DNA of 64,000 bases from CANDYO01 sp964627795 (GTDB lineage: Bacteria > Pseudomonadota > Alphaproteobacteria > Rickettsiales > CANDYO01): the NCBI GenBank assembly GCA_964627795.1, contig CAZVLF010000004.1:97758-161757 (forward strand), in the 5' to 3' direction. A program made the translations under genes and the position numbers. Position 1 is the stretch's first letter. Every line of letters begins with the position of its first letter. Under the pieces are notes generated by a model. The model worked only from the letters and a program-made list of their open reading frames with translations, was not told where the DNA came from and did not search any database. Shown piece after piece: positions 26,692-34,851 of this stretch.

Positions 26692-27708
26692 ATGAAACAA
26701 AAATTACTAAAATTAGAGCAAGCAATAATAAAATTGCCGCAAAAAATAAAAGAATTATATCACGATACGTTAAATCATATTGCTGAAGCAAAAGAAAAAA
26801 TGAAAGATATTGGACAAACCAATTATAATTTAGGATTATTCCATATTAACCAAGGAAACTTAAAAGATGCAAAATTTCGTTTATTCATTACCATAAAGAT
26901 GAATAAAAATGTTGCACTTTGTCATTATCATCTTGCTCGTTGCTACATATATGAATCAAAAATTAAAGAGGCAATAGCAGAATTAGAAAAATCAGTTATC
27001 CTTGAGCCTAATTTTGTTAATGCAAGATATAGATTAAATATATTAAACAAAGCAGTTAAAGATTTATCTATACCTATAGAAGTTATTAAAGAAGATTATA
27101 ACTATAAGGCAAAATTTTACGAAGAATTCATGCTTCAAAAATTAGAGTATAAAGCTCCAGAAATTTTAGTTGAAGAAATTGTTAGCTATTTAGAAAATAA
27201 GAATGTTCTTAATCAGCAATTTAACTGTGTAGAGTTTGGGTGTGGAACAGGAATAGCTGGTGCTATGCTAAATATAGCTGTGTCTTTATCGTCACTTGTT
27301 GGAGTAGATTTATCTAAAAATATGCTTAGCCTTGCACTTGCGCTAGAAGAAAATAACAAAAAAATTTACAATGAAATTATAGAAGCTGATTATCACATAG
27401 TTGATTTAAACAAAAGAATATTTGATATTTGTTTGTCCTGCTTTAGTCTTGATTTTAGTAATAATCTTGACAGATTTTTTGATAATTTAAAAAATTACGT
27501 TAAAAAAGGTACAATATTTGGGATAGTCGGATTAAAATCAGAAACTTCAGAAGCTGAGTATAATTATGAGTGGGACTCTATTTCTAGACCAGCTTTAAAA
27601 TGGGAAGAGGTTTTTGATAAAAATAAATGGAAAGTTATTAAACGTAAGGAGATAGACTTATACGAGAAAGGTCCTGGGGCTCTCTTATATGTCATAGTAA
27701 AATCATGA
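26692..27708 (+). CDS. TPR-repeat SAM-dependent methyltransferase
   Basis: A 338-residue two-part protein. Residues 42-115 contain two TPR-like units (YNLGLFHINQGNLKDAKFRL; CHYHLARCYIYESKIKEAIAELEKS). Residues 175-300 form a class I SAM methyltransferase with motif I FGCGTGIAGA (182-191), the acidic residue in GVDLSKNMLSLA, and motif IV-like DICLSCFSLDF. This combination occurs in alphaproteobacterial small-molecule methyltransferases of the 'methyltransferase with TPR' type; the substrate is unknown. The stop overlaps the mlaA start by 4 bases (ATGA), so it is co-transcribed with the lipid-transport genes downstream. Confidence 0.82.
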   Translation: MKQKLLKLEQAIIKLPQKIKELYHDTLNHIAEAKEKMKDIGQTNYNLGLFHINQGNLKDAKFRLFITIKMNKNVALCHYHLARCYIYESKIKEAIAELEKSVILEPNFVNARYRLNILNKAVKDLSIPIEVIKEDYNYKAKFYEEFMLQKLEYKAPEILVEEIVSYLENKNVLNQQFNCVEFGCGTGIAGAMLNIAVSLSSLVGVDLSKNMLSLALALEENNKKIYNEIIEADYHIVDLNKRIFDICLSCFSLDFSNNLDRFFDNLKNYVKKGTIFGIVGLKSETSEAEYNYEWDSISRPALKWEEVFDKNKWKVIKRKEIDLYEKGPGALLYVIVKS

Positions 27709-28460
27709 AAAATTTATATAAGTTTTGTTTTTTTATTTGTTTATTCTTAAAAGGAAATATAGTTTTAGCAACAGAAACAGTTCATTATTCTTATTCTGAA
27801 ATTTACATGTATGATAATCAGGATGTTCTTGAAGATAAACGAAATGGAATGGATAGTGAGTTATTGATAAAAGATCCATTTGAACCAATAAATAGACATA
27901 TTTTTAACATTAATTATATTCTTGATGCAGGTATATTAAGACCAATTTCAGAAATATATCTTTTTGCTGTTCCTCAAAGAGCAAGAAAACATATTGGTAA
28001 TTTCGTTACTAATATTGGTGAGCCAATAAATTTCTTTAACTTTCTTCTGCAAGGTAAGGTAAAACAATTTGGTATAAGCCTTGGAAGATTTATGACCAAT
28101 AGTACTCTTGGCTTTTTTGGGCTTATAGATGTTGCTTCTTATGCAGGTATGAATTATAAGGGTGAGGATTTTGGTCAAACATTGGGGCATTATAAAGTGC
28201 AAAAAGGACCTTATATTGTTGCACCACTTTTAGGGCCAACAACAGCAAGAGATTTAACTGGTAAAGTAGCGGATTTCTATATGGACCCATTTAAATATGA
28301 GTTGAACAAAGAACAACGTTACCAGCTTAATGCTATGTGGGTGCTTCATAAAAGAGCAAGTGCTAATGGAGTTATTAAAACTATCAATAATAGCCTTGAT
28401 CCATATGAAACAGCAAAGTTATTATATATTCAAAATCGTGAAAACCAAATTAGGGATTAA
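27705..28460 (+). CDS. mlaA: MlaA/VacJ-family outer-membrane lipid asymmetry protein
   Basis: A 251-residue MlaA. After a signal-like hydrophobic segment (residues 1-22) comes the family start DPFEPINRHIFNINYILDAGILRPISEIY, then GNFVTNIGEP, a NSTLGFFGLIDVA helix, GEDFGQTLGHYKVQKGPYIVAPLLGP and FYMDPFKY. MlaA removes misplaced phospholipids from the outer leaflet and passes them to MlaC. No convincing lipobox cysteine is seen, unlike E. coli MlaA, so it may be anchored by its helices alone. It overlaps the TPR-methyltransferase gene by 4 bases and is followed by mlaC after 1 base. mlaF, mlaE and mlaD are not in this window. Confidence 0.93.
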   Translation: MKNLYKFCFFICLFLKGNIVLATETVHYSYSEIYMYDNQDVLEDKRNGMDSELLIKDPFEPINRHIFNINYILDAGILRPISEIYLFAVPQRARKHIGNFVTNIGEPINFFNFLLQGKVKQFGISLGRFMTNSTLGFFGLIDVASYAGMNYKGEDFGQTLGHYKVQKGPYIVAPLLGPTTARDLTGKVADFYMDPFKYELNKEQRYQLNAMWVLHKRASANGVIKTINNSLDPYETAKLLYIQNRENQIRD

Positions 28461-28461
28461 A

Positions 28462-29070
28462 ATGCTTAGAATTAAAAAATTTATTATAATCATATCTATC
28501 TTGTTTTCCTTTACTGCTTCGGCTGGTACTAATAAAGATGCTGCAGATTTTGTAAATGATTTAGCACAAAGAGTTATAAGCTTAATTAAAAACACTAACA
28601 TGCCTGAATCTCAGAAAGAAAGAGAGCTTAATAATTTATTTTTAAAATATGTTGATACTAAATGGATAGCAAGATTTGCTATGGGGAAATATTGGCGTAC
28701 TTTAACTCCTTCTCAGCAACAACAATATATTGATTTATATAGTATTTATCTGACTGATATGTATGTTCCTAATTTTCGTAAATATACAGGCAATGAAGTG
28801 AAAATTTTAGGAGCATCTGAAATTAGGAAAGGAGAGTTTCTTGTACAAACAGAGCTGGTTGATCCACTTAATAAATTAAATATTAAAATCAATTATATGC
28901 TTACAGAAAAAGGAAGTGATTTAGAAAATTTTGTAATCTTTGATGTTATAGCTGAAGGTGTTAGTTTAATAACAACCCAAAGAGCCGAAATAAATAACAT
29001 TATGGAATCCAAAGGATTTAATTCATTAATTGGGCTTTTAATGAAAAAAACTTATGCTACAAATAAATAA
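28462..29070 (+). CDS. mlaC: MlaC/Ttg2D periplasmic phospholipid-binding protein
   Basis: A 202-residue periplasmic protein. Signal peptide LRIKKFIIIISILFSFTASA (cleavage predicted near residue 21) is followed by the MlaC domain with DFVNDLAQRVISLIKN, RFAMGKYWRTLTPSQQQQYIDLY and FDVIAEGVSLITTQRAE. It ferries phospholipid between MlaA and the inner-membrane MlaFEDB transporter. The frame is open 44 codons further upstream, but those overlap mlaA and lack family sequence. The ATG at 28462 has a Shine-Dalgarno-like AGGGA at 28452 and begins the signal peptide. Confidence 0.93.
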   Translation: MLRIKKFIIIISILFSFTASAGTNKDAADFVNDLAQRVISLIKNTNMPESQKERELNNLFLKYVDTKWIARFAMGKYWRTLTPSQQQQYIDLYSIYLTDMYVPNFRKYTGNEVKILGASEIRKGEFLVQTELVDPLNKLNIKINYMLTEKGSDLENFVIFDVIAEGVSLITTQRAEINNIMESKGFNSLIGLLMKKTYATNK

Positions 29071-29123
29071 AATGCTTGCAGCATTTAAATAAATAGTATA
29101 TAAGTAGCTTCTCAAATGATTTA

Positions 29124-29199
29124 GGGCGATTAGCTCAGCTGGTAGAGCGTCTCGTTTACACCGAGGTGGTCGGCAGTTCGAATCTGTCATCGCCCACCA
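29124..29199 (+). tRNA. tRNA-Val (anticodon TAC)
   Basis: A 76-base cloverleaf. The acceptor GGGCGAT pairs with ATCGCCC, and the discriminator A is followed by an encoded CCA. The D-loop is AGCTCAGCTGGTAGAGC. The anticodon loop is TTTACAC with TAC at the anticodon, and the T-loop is GTTCGAATC. It reads GUA and, by wobble, other Val codons. It lies 53 bases after mlaC on the same strand. Confidence 0.97.
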
Positions 29200-29209
29200 T
29201 TTAAATCAA

Positions 29210-29692
29210 CTATATATCTTCTTCTGTATTTCTTATAAATGGTTCAGGCTTGTAAGCATATGCAATCTGCGTTTCATCAGGTAGGCAGAAAATATGACAA
29301 GCACTATTTATAATTTTTCTAAAAAAGCTAATAATTCCATAGCCTTCTTTTATTTCTATTTCATGGTCTGGCAGATATCCACTACCTGAGCTTTCTGTAT
29401 TAAATGTTAACCTATATGACACAGAATTTTCTTGAGTTAAAATTTTTGGTGAGTGTAAACTAATAAATTTTTCTGTATTTTCAATTGAATTTTCAACATA
29501 TTGAAACCAATTAGGATCGGTAAAATCCTTATTACTGATGAGGGTTTCTACCTTTTTTAAGTTTATCATATGAAGGTTAACTCTCCATATCTCATTAGAA
29601 TTAAAAGGATCTTTTTTAAGCCTTTTTAAAGAAGAATAAAGAATAGATATTTTTTCTTTATACTCATCAATATTTTCGCTATTTGGATGCAT
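29210..29692 (-). CDS. Hypothetical protein, 160 residues
   Basis: No family is recognised. The protein is soluble and acidic, with no signal peptide or membrane helix. The first half is helical and charged (EYKEKISILYSSLKRLKK; VENSIENTEKFISLH). The second half is predicted mostly strand with a conserved-looking SVSYRLTFNTESSGSGYLP stretch. Three cysteines/histidines occur in NSACHIFCLPDE, too few to argue a metal site. It ends 11 bases from the tRNA-Val 3' end, on the opposite strand, and sits downstream of the clpB terminator, so it is probably transcribed alone. It may be lineage-specific. Codon use is like its neighbours'. Confidence 0.6.
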   Translation of the reverse strand: MHPNSENIDEYKEKISILYSSLKRLKKDPFNSNEIWRVNLHMINLKKVETLISNKDFTDPNWFQYVENSIENTEKFISLHSPKILTQENSVSYRLTFNTESSGSGYLPDHEIEIKEGYGIISFFRKIINSACHIFCLPDETQIAYAYKPEPFIRNTEEDI

Positions 29693-29794
29693 AATTTAAC
29701 ATTTAAAAAATTTAGTCAATAATAGTATATTATTGGAGAAATAAAATTTTCAAGTTAAATAAGAAAGATGGTAGTTAAATTAACAATAAAAAAT

Positions 29795-29831
29795 TTTATA
29801 AAAGGCTAAATTACCATTAGCCTTTTATAAA
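29795..29831 (-). terminator. Rho-independent terminator of clpB
   Basis: A perfect 15-bp inverted repeat pairs 29795-29809 with 29817-29831 (core AAAAGGCTAA / TTAGCCTTTT) around a 7-base loop. Read on the minus strand it is followed by a T run (complement of 29787-29794) and lies 13 bases after the clpB stop. Confidence 0.85.
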
Positions 29832-29843
29832 TATTTATTCAAA

Positions 29844-32417
29844 CTAAATTTCAATAGTTAGAGCATCATTTTTAAGCTTTACACTAACTACACTTCCCTC
29901 TTTAATTTCACCAGCAATAAGGATTTTTGCTAACTTATTCTGTATTTCTCTTTGAATAAGTCGTTTAAGAGGGCGAGCACCATAAATAGGATCATATCCT
30001 TGCTTACTAATCCATTCTTTAGCGCTATCTTCTAATGATAATTTAATTTTGTGTTTTTCAAGTGTAGCTTCTAGTTTGCCTATTTGGATATCAACGATTT
30101 TTATTATATGTTTGGGCATTAATTTATGGAAAATAATAATTTCATCGAGTCGATTTAAAAATTCAGGTCTAAAAGTATTTCTTACCACATTCATAACTTG
30201 TTCTTTAGCTGAAGAAAAAGTCTCTTCGGTAGCTAAGGTTAAGTTTTCTGAACCTAAATTTGAAGTAAGTATAATTACGGTGTTTTTAAAATCTACCACA
30301 ATTCCTCTACTATCAGTAAGCCTTCCTTCATCTAACACTTGAAGAAGAATATTGAATACGTCAGGGTGGGCTTTTTCTATTTCATCAAATAAAATAACTT
30401 GATAAGGTCGCCGGCGAACAGCTTCAGTTAATGTTCCTCCTTCTTCGTAACCGACATAGCCTGGAGGGGCCCCAATTAATCTTGCGACAGCATGTTTTTC
30501 CATATATTCAGACATATCAAACCGAAGCATGGCATGATCATCATCAAACATAAAGCGGGTTAGAGCTTTGGTAAGTTCGGTTTTACCAACACCAGTTGGA
30601 CCTAAAAACAGAAAAGAACCAAGAGGGCGTAAGTGATCATGTATTCCTGCTCTTGATCTTCTAATGGCATCACTTACTGCACTTAAAGCTTCTTCTTGTC
30701 CAATTACTTGCTTAGCAAGCTCATTTTCCATATTAAGCAATTTTTCTTGTTCGCTACCCATTATCTTATTAGTTGGTATGCCAGTAGTGCGAGCAACAAT
30801 ATGAGCAATATCTTGTTCAGTAATTTCTTCTTTAATAATTTGGTTATGTTGCAAAGCCTCACTTTCTTCTAGTTTTTTAGTAAGTTCAGGAATAGCTCCA
30901 TAAGTTATCTGTCCTGCGCGTGCAAGATTACCTTGGCGTTTTGCTATTTCTAATTCAGCTTTAGCCTGTTCTAATTGTTCTTTTAGCTTTTGTGCATTAG
31001 TAATTTTTAGCTTTTCAGCGCTCCACTTACTAGTTAAATCTTGAGCTTTTTCTTCTAAGCTTGCTAGCTGAGCTTTAATTTTCTCTAATCTTTCAATAGC
31101 ACTTTGGTTTGTTTCTTTCTTTAATGCTTCAGCCTCAATTTTTAAGATAATTATCTCACGATCTAATTTATCAATTTCTTCAGGTTTACTGTCCATTTCC
31201 ATTCTTAGCTTGCTTGCAGCTTCATCAATTAGGTCAATCGCTTTATCAGGAAGAAATCTATCAGTTATATATCGGTCAGATAAAGTTGCAGCAGCAACAA
31301 TGGCACTATCAGTGATACTTATTCCATGATGTACTTCGTATTTTTCTTTAATGCCGCGAAGAATAGCTATTGTATCTTCAATTGTAGGCTCAGAAATATA
31401 TACGGATTGAAACCTTCTTGCTAATGCTGCATCTTTTTCAATATATTTTCTATATTCAGCCAAAGTGGTGGCACCAATACAATGAAGTTCTCCTCTTGAT
31501 AAAGCAGGTTTTAAAAGATTTGAAGCATCCATTGATCCTTCTGTTGCGCCAGCACCAACAAGCATATGAAGTTCATCTATAAATAATATTATTTCTCCTT
31601 CAGAGTTTGCTATTTCAGTAAGAATACTTTTTAACCTTTCTTCAAATTCGCCTCTATATTTTGCTCCTGCAATTAATGCGCCAAGATCAAGGCTAATTAA
31701 TCTACAATTACGCAAACTTTCTGGAACATCTCCATGAACCATTCTTTGTGCTATTCCTTCAATGATCGCTGTTTTACCTACACCTGGTTCACCTATGAGC
31801 ACAGGATTATTTTTAATTCTTCGAGAAAGAACTTGAATAGCTCTTCTTATTTCTTCATCTCGACCAATTACTGGATCAAGCTTTCCTTCTCTTGCTAATT
31901 CAGTGATATCTTTGGCATATTTCTTTAATGCTTCATAATTAGCTTCAGCATTTAGAGAGTCTACATTTCTTCCTTTACGAATTTGATTGATTGCATTTTG
32001 TAAAGTTTCTTTTGTAAGTCCTGCTTTATTGATAATTGCTCCAGCAGGTGTGGATTTCAGGCTTGCTATAGCTAAAAGTATTGTTTCACTTGCAACAAAC
32101 TGGTCTTGCATTTTTTTAGCTAATGAATCTGCTTCTTCTAAAATTTTAGCTGCATCCGGAGCAAGATAAATTTGATCACTAACACTTGAAGTACTTACAG
32201 AAGGAGTTTTATTTAATTCATTTTCAAGTTCAAAAGAAATTTTTTCTAAAAAATTTCCACAATTTTGAATCAATCTTGAGCTAATACCGGTTTCGTCTTC
32301 AAGTAATGCTTTTAGTATATGTAAGCCGGAAAATTGTTGATGTCCTTTACTTAAAGCGTAGTTTTGCCCTTTTGCTATAATTTTTCTAGCGTTTTCTGTA
32401 AATTTATTAAGATCCAT
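29844..32417 (-). CDS. clpB: Disaggregase chaperone ClpB
   Basis: An 857-residue ClpB, normal length. It has an N-domain (residues 1-145), AAA-1 with Walker A GEPGVGKT and GAKYRGEFEERLK, a long coiled-coil middle domain (about 405-525, starting MDSKPEEIDKLDREI), and AAA-2 with Walker A GPTGVGKTELTKAL and DMSEYMEKHAVARLIGAPPGYVGYEEGG. There is no ClpP-binding IGF/L loop, which separates it from ClpA. With DnaK it pulls proteins out of aggregates after heat stress. The start, ATG 32417, has AAGGAG eight bases before it and lies 4 bases after prmC, so it is co-transcribed with prmC. A strong terminator follows. Confidence 0.98.
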   Translation of the reverse strand: MDLNKFTENARKIIAKGQNYALSKGHQQFSGLHILKALLEDETGISSRLIQNCGNFLEKISFELENELNKTPSVSTSSVSDQIYLAPDAAKILEEADSLAKKMQDQFVASETILLAIASLKSTPAGAIINKAGLTKETLQNAINQIRKGRNVDSLNAEANYEALKKYAKDITELAREGKLDPVIGRDEEIRRAIQVLSRRIKNNPVLIGEPGVGKTAIIEGIAQRMVHGDVPESLRNCRLISLDLGALIAGAKYRGEFEERLKSILTEIANSEGEIILFIDELHMLVGAGATEGSMDASNLLKPALSRGELHCIGATTLAEYRKYIEKDAALARRFQSVYISEPTIEDTIAILRGIKEKYEVHHGISITDSAIVAAATLSDRYITDRFLPDKAIDLIDEAASKLRMEMDSKPEEIDKLDREIIILKIEAEALKKETNQSAIERLEKIKAQLASLEEKAQDLTSKWSAEKLKITNAQKLKEQLEQAKAELEIAKRQGNLARAGQITYGAIPELTKKLEESEALQHNQIIKEEITEQDIAHIVARTTGIPTNKIMGSEQEKLLNMENELAKQVIGQEEALSAVSDAIRRSRAGIHDHLRPLGSFLFLGPTGVGKTELTKALTRFMFDDDHAMLRFDMSEYMEKHAVARLIGAPPGYVGYEEGGTLTEAVRRRPYQVILFDEIEKAHPDVFNILLQVLDEGRLTDSRGIVVDFKNTVIILTSNLGSENLTLATEETFSSAKEQVMNVVRNTFRPEFLNRLDEIIIFHKLMPKHIIKIVDIQIGKLEATLEKHKIKLSLEDSAKEWISKQGYDPIYGARPLKRLIQREIQNKLAKILIAGEIKEGSVVSVKLKNDALTIEI

Positions 32418-32421
32418 ATGA

Positions 32422-33252
32422 TTATCTCCTTAATATTATAGCTCTTTCTATTCCAGCTAGGTCTTTAGCAATTTTTTCTATGGTAAAATTAGAAAAAATC
32501 TTTTTAATATCTTGAGCTTGACCATATCCAAACTCAAATATAGCTATACCAGTTGGTTTTAAAAATTTTCTTAAATCTTTTTCAATTATTCTATATGGAG
32601 TAAGACCATCTTCTCCACCATCTAAAGCAGAAAGAGGATCATAATTTTTTACATCTATATCTAATCCATCAATATCTTTGGTTGGTATGTAAGGTGGGTT
32701 ACTTACTATTAGATCATATTCTCCATCAATTTTGTCGAACCAATCACTTTTAAAAAAATTAACTTTATTGCTTAATTTTAATTCTTGTGCATTTTTGTTA
32801 GCTATTTCAAGTGTTTTATCTGAAATATCGGTAGCGTAACCAAAAGCATTTGGAAATTCTAAAAGAAGAGAAAGGATAATACATCCACTTCCTGTGCCTA
32901 AATCAAGAAACTTATATGGTTTGTTTTTATCTTCTAAGAATTGATATGCCTGCTCAATTATAACTTCCGTGTCAGGCCTCGGGTCTAAGGTATATTGATT
33001 AACAATAAAAGAGCTTTTCCAAAAATATTTTTTTCCAATAATTTTAGCTACTGGCTCTTTATTTAGTCTTCTATTAACATAATTTTTAAAAATCTCTTCT
33101 TTCTCCATGGAAAGTTTAAGCTCAGGATATAAAATATAATTATTAAAATCAATGTTTGCCGCATCAAAAAGAAGGATTCTAGCATCTATTTCAGCAGATT
33201 TAATGCCTGCTTCCTTAAATGATCTTACAGCCTGATTATAAATATTTTTCAT
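32422..33252 (-). CDS. prmC: Peptide chain release factor N5-glutamine methyltransferase
   Basis: A 276-residue PrmC (HemK). It methylates the Gln of the GGQ motif in RF1 and RF2. Visible: helical N-terminal domain (residues 1-75), YTLDPRPDTEVIIE (the R-P-D/E-T signature, 88-100), SAM motif FLDLGTGSGCIILSL (115-129), and the catalytic NPPY at 185-188. Start is ATG 33252. clpB follows 4 bases downstream on the same strand, a pairing that is probably only transcriptional. The closest alternative, the L3-specific PrmB, is less likely given the R-P-D-T-E context. Confidence 0.93.
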   Translation of the reverse strand: MKNIYNQAVRSFKEAGIKSAEIDARILLFDAANIDFNNYILYPELKLSMEKEEIFKNYVNRRLNKEPVAKIIGKKYFWKSSFIVNQYTLDPRPDTEVIIEQAYQFLEDKNKPYKFLDLGTGSGCIILSLLLEFPNAFGYATDISDKTLEIANKNAQELKLSNKVNFFKSDWFDKIDGEYDLIVSNPPYIPTKDIDGLDIDVKNYDPLSALDGGEDGLTPYRIIEKDLRKFLKPTGIAIFEFGYGQAQDIKKIFSNFTIEKIAKDLAGIERAIILRR

Positions 33253-33463
33253 TTTTTATACCTTTTGCTAACAATTTACATATAAGATCCTCTTAATAAT
33301 AGATCAAGAGGGCAACGTAAGAAAAAGTTAAGAATTTATTTCTTTTTAGTTAGGACATTATTTTTAAAATAGGAATTATTACTACTAAGAATTTACATTT
33401 GTTATTGTTGATGCTATTTGTTATGATCAAGGCTTTTAATAAGCAAATTTTGGTTATTTGATT

Positions 33464-34453
33464 ATGCTAAAAGAATTTAGCTCGTTGGCTAAAGTTAAAA
33501 ATCTACTTTCAAATGAAATGTCAATTATGGATGAATTAATTGACCAGCGACTGCAGGGAAGAGATAAACTAGTTAAAGATATTACTTATCATATAATCAA
33601 GTCTGGAGGAAAAAGGCTAAGGCCATGTTTGCTTATATTAATAGCAAAGTTATTTTCTTACAATGGTGATAGACATATTAATCTTGCTGCTGCAGTTGAA
33701 TTTATTCATACGGCTACACTTCTTCATGATGATGTAGTGGATCACAGTGATTTGAGAAGGGGAAAATTAACAGCGAATTATTTTTGGGATAATAAATCAA
33801 GCATATTAGTAGGAGATTTTTTATTTAGCCAAGCTTTCATGCTGATGGCTGAAGATAAAGATGTGGAAATTTTAAAAATTTTATCTCAAGCTTCTTCTAT
33901 TATTGCTGAAGGTGAAGTAAAACAGCTATCTTCCATAGCTAACCTCAATTTAAACATTGATAATTATATAAAAATTATTTCGGCAAAAACAGCAGAGCTA
34001 TTTGCTGCCTCTTGTATGGTGGGAGCAGTGATTGCAGGGGCTGATAAAATGTCTCAAAATGAAATGTATAAACTAGGTTTAAATTTAGGGATAGCTTTTC
34101 AAATAATTGATGACATCCTTGATTATAGTACTGAAAATAAACAATTAGGCAAAAATATAGGGGATGACTTTAGGGAATCAAAAGTTACTTTACCAATCAT
34201 AAAAGCTTATAAAGTTAGCGATAAAGATGAAAAAAATTTTTGGCAAAGAATTTTTAATGATAAAGTTCAAAATGAGGGAGATTTAGAAAAGGCAGTTGGG
34301 ATTTTGAAAAAAAATCGGACTATTGAAGAATGTTATGAAATTGCTAAATATTATGCAAATCAGGCAAAATTATCTTTATCTTCTGTTCCTGACAATGAAT
34401 TAAAAAAAATTACTTTGGAAATGATAGAATTTTCTCTTATAAGAAATTTTTAA
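33464..34453 (+). CDS. ispB: Polyprenyl diphosphate synthase (long-chain, IspB-like)
   Basis: A 329-residue trans-prenyltransferase that makes the ubiquinone side-chain precursor. First aspartate-rich motif: LLHDDVVDHSDLRRG with DDVVD at 89-93. Second: FQIIDDILDYS at about 210-218. GGKRLRP (48-54) binds isopentenyl diphosphate. In the position five before the first DD there is a small Thr (HTATLLHDD), typical of long-chain enzymes, and the length is that of octa- or decaprenyl synthases; the exact chain length cannot be read from sequence. Start ATG 33464 is preferred to the TTG two codons upstream. ubiG elsewhere in the window belongs to the same pathway. Confidence 0.9.
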   Translation: MLKEFSSLAKVKNLLSNEMSIMDELIDQRLQGRDKLVKDITYHIIKSGGKRLRPCLLILIAKLFSYNGDRHINLAAAVEFIHTATLLHDDVVDHSDLRRGKLTANYFWDNKSSILVGDFLFSQAFMLMAEDKDVEILKILSQASSIIAEGEVKQLSSIANLNLNIDNYIKIISAKTAELFAASCMVGAVIAGADKMSQNEMYKLGLNLGIAFQIIDDILDYSTENKQLGKNIGDDFRESKVTLPIIKAYKVSDKDEKNFWQRIFNDKVQNEGDLEKAVGILKKNRTIEECYEIAKYYANQAKLSLSSVPDNELKKITLEMIEFSLIRNF

Positions 34454-34467
34454 ATATAAATAATATT

Positions 34468-34501
34468 ATAAAGCACAGAACCATTTAGTTCAGTGCTTTA
34501 T
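34468..34501 (+). terminator. Bidirectional terminator between ispB and fdxA
   Basis: A 14-bp stem with one mismatch pairs 34468-34481 (ATAAAGCACAGAAC) with 34488-34501 (GTTCAGTGCTTTAT), with a 6-base loop. It sits between convergent genes. T runs are only moderate on either side. Confidence 0.6.
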
Positions 34502-34512
34502 AAAGTTTGTTT

Positions 34513-34839
34513 TTAAGATCCTGGATTAGGGCTTAAGTATTTCTTTTTATTAGGTAAGTTTTTATATTCTTCTGCCTCAGGAAGCGGTTCCTTTTTTGTA
34601 GTTATATTTGGCCACACTGCAGAATATTGCCGATTAACTTCCTGCATCTCAAGATTATCTTCTGATGCAGGCTTTATTGCTTCAATCGGGCATTCAGGTT
34701 CACAAACACCACAATCAATACATTCATCTGGATTTATTGCTAGCATGTTTTCACCTTCATAAAAGCAATCAACCGGGCAAACTACAGCACAGTCAGTATA
34801 TTTACATTTTATACAATTTTCTGTAACAACATAAGTCAT
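34513..34839 (-). CDS. fdxA: 7Fe ferredoxin FdxA
   Basis: A 108-residue ferredoxin. Cysteines at 9, 17, 21 and 25 and at 40, 43, 46 and 50 match, one residue shifted, the ligand set of Azotobacter ferredoxin I, giving one [3Fe-4S] and one [4Fe-4S] cluster; an extra Cys12 is also present. The C-terminal extension with EMQEVNRQYSAVWPNITTKKE is typical of alphaproteobacterial FdxA. It is a low-potential soluble electron carrier; the partner is unknown. It starts 12 bases after the htpG stop on the same strand and is probably co-transcribed with it. Confidence 0.95.
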   Translation of the reverse strand: MTYVVTENCIKCKYTDCAVVCPVDCFYEGENMLAINPDECIDCGVCEPECPIEAIKPASEDNLEMQEVNRQYSAVWPNITTKKEPLPEAEEYKNLPNKKKYLSPNPGS

Positions 34840-34851
34840 AATTGCCTCATT

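Noticed and set aside
28330..28461. A 44-codon upstream extension of the mlaC frame
   Set aside because: It lies inside mlaA, has no family sequence, and would place the signal peptide internally; ATG 28462 has a ribosome-binding site.
29070..29086. A 7-bp hairpin (AAATGCT/AGCATTT) after mlaC as a terminator
   Set aside because: The 3-base loop and lack of a T run make it too weak to support; transcription may continue into tRNA-Val.
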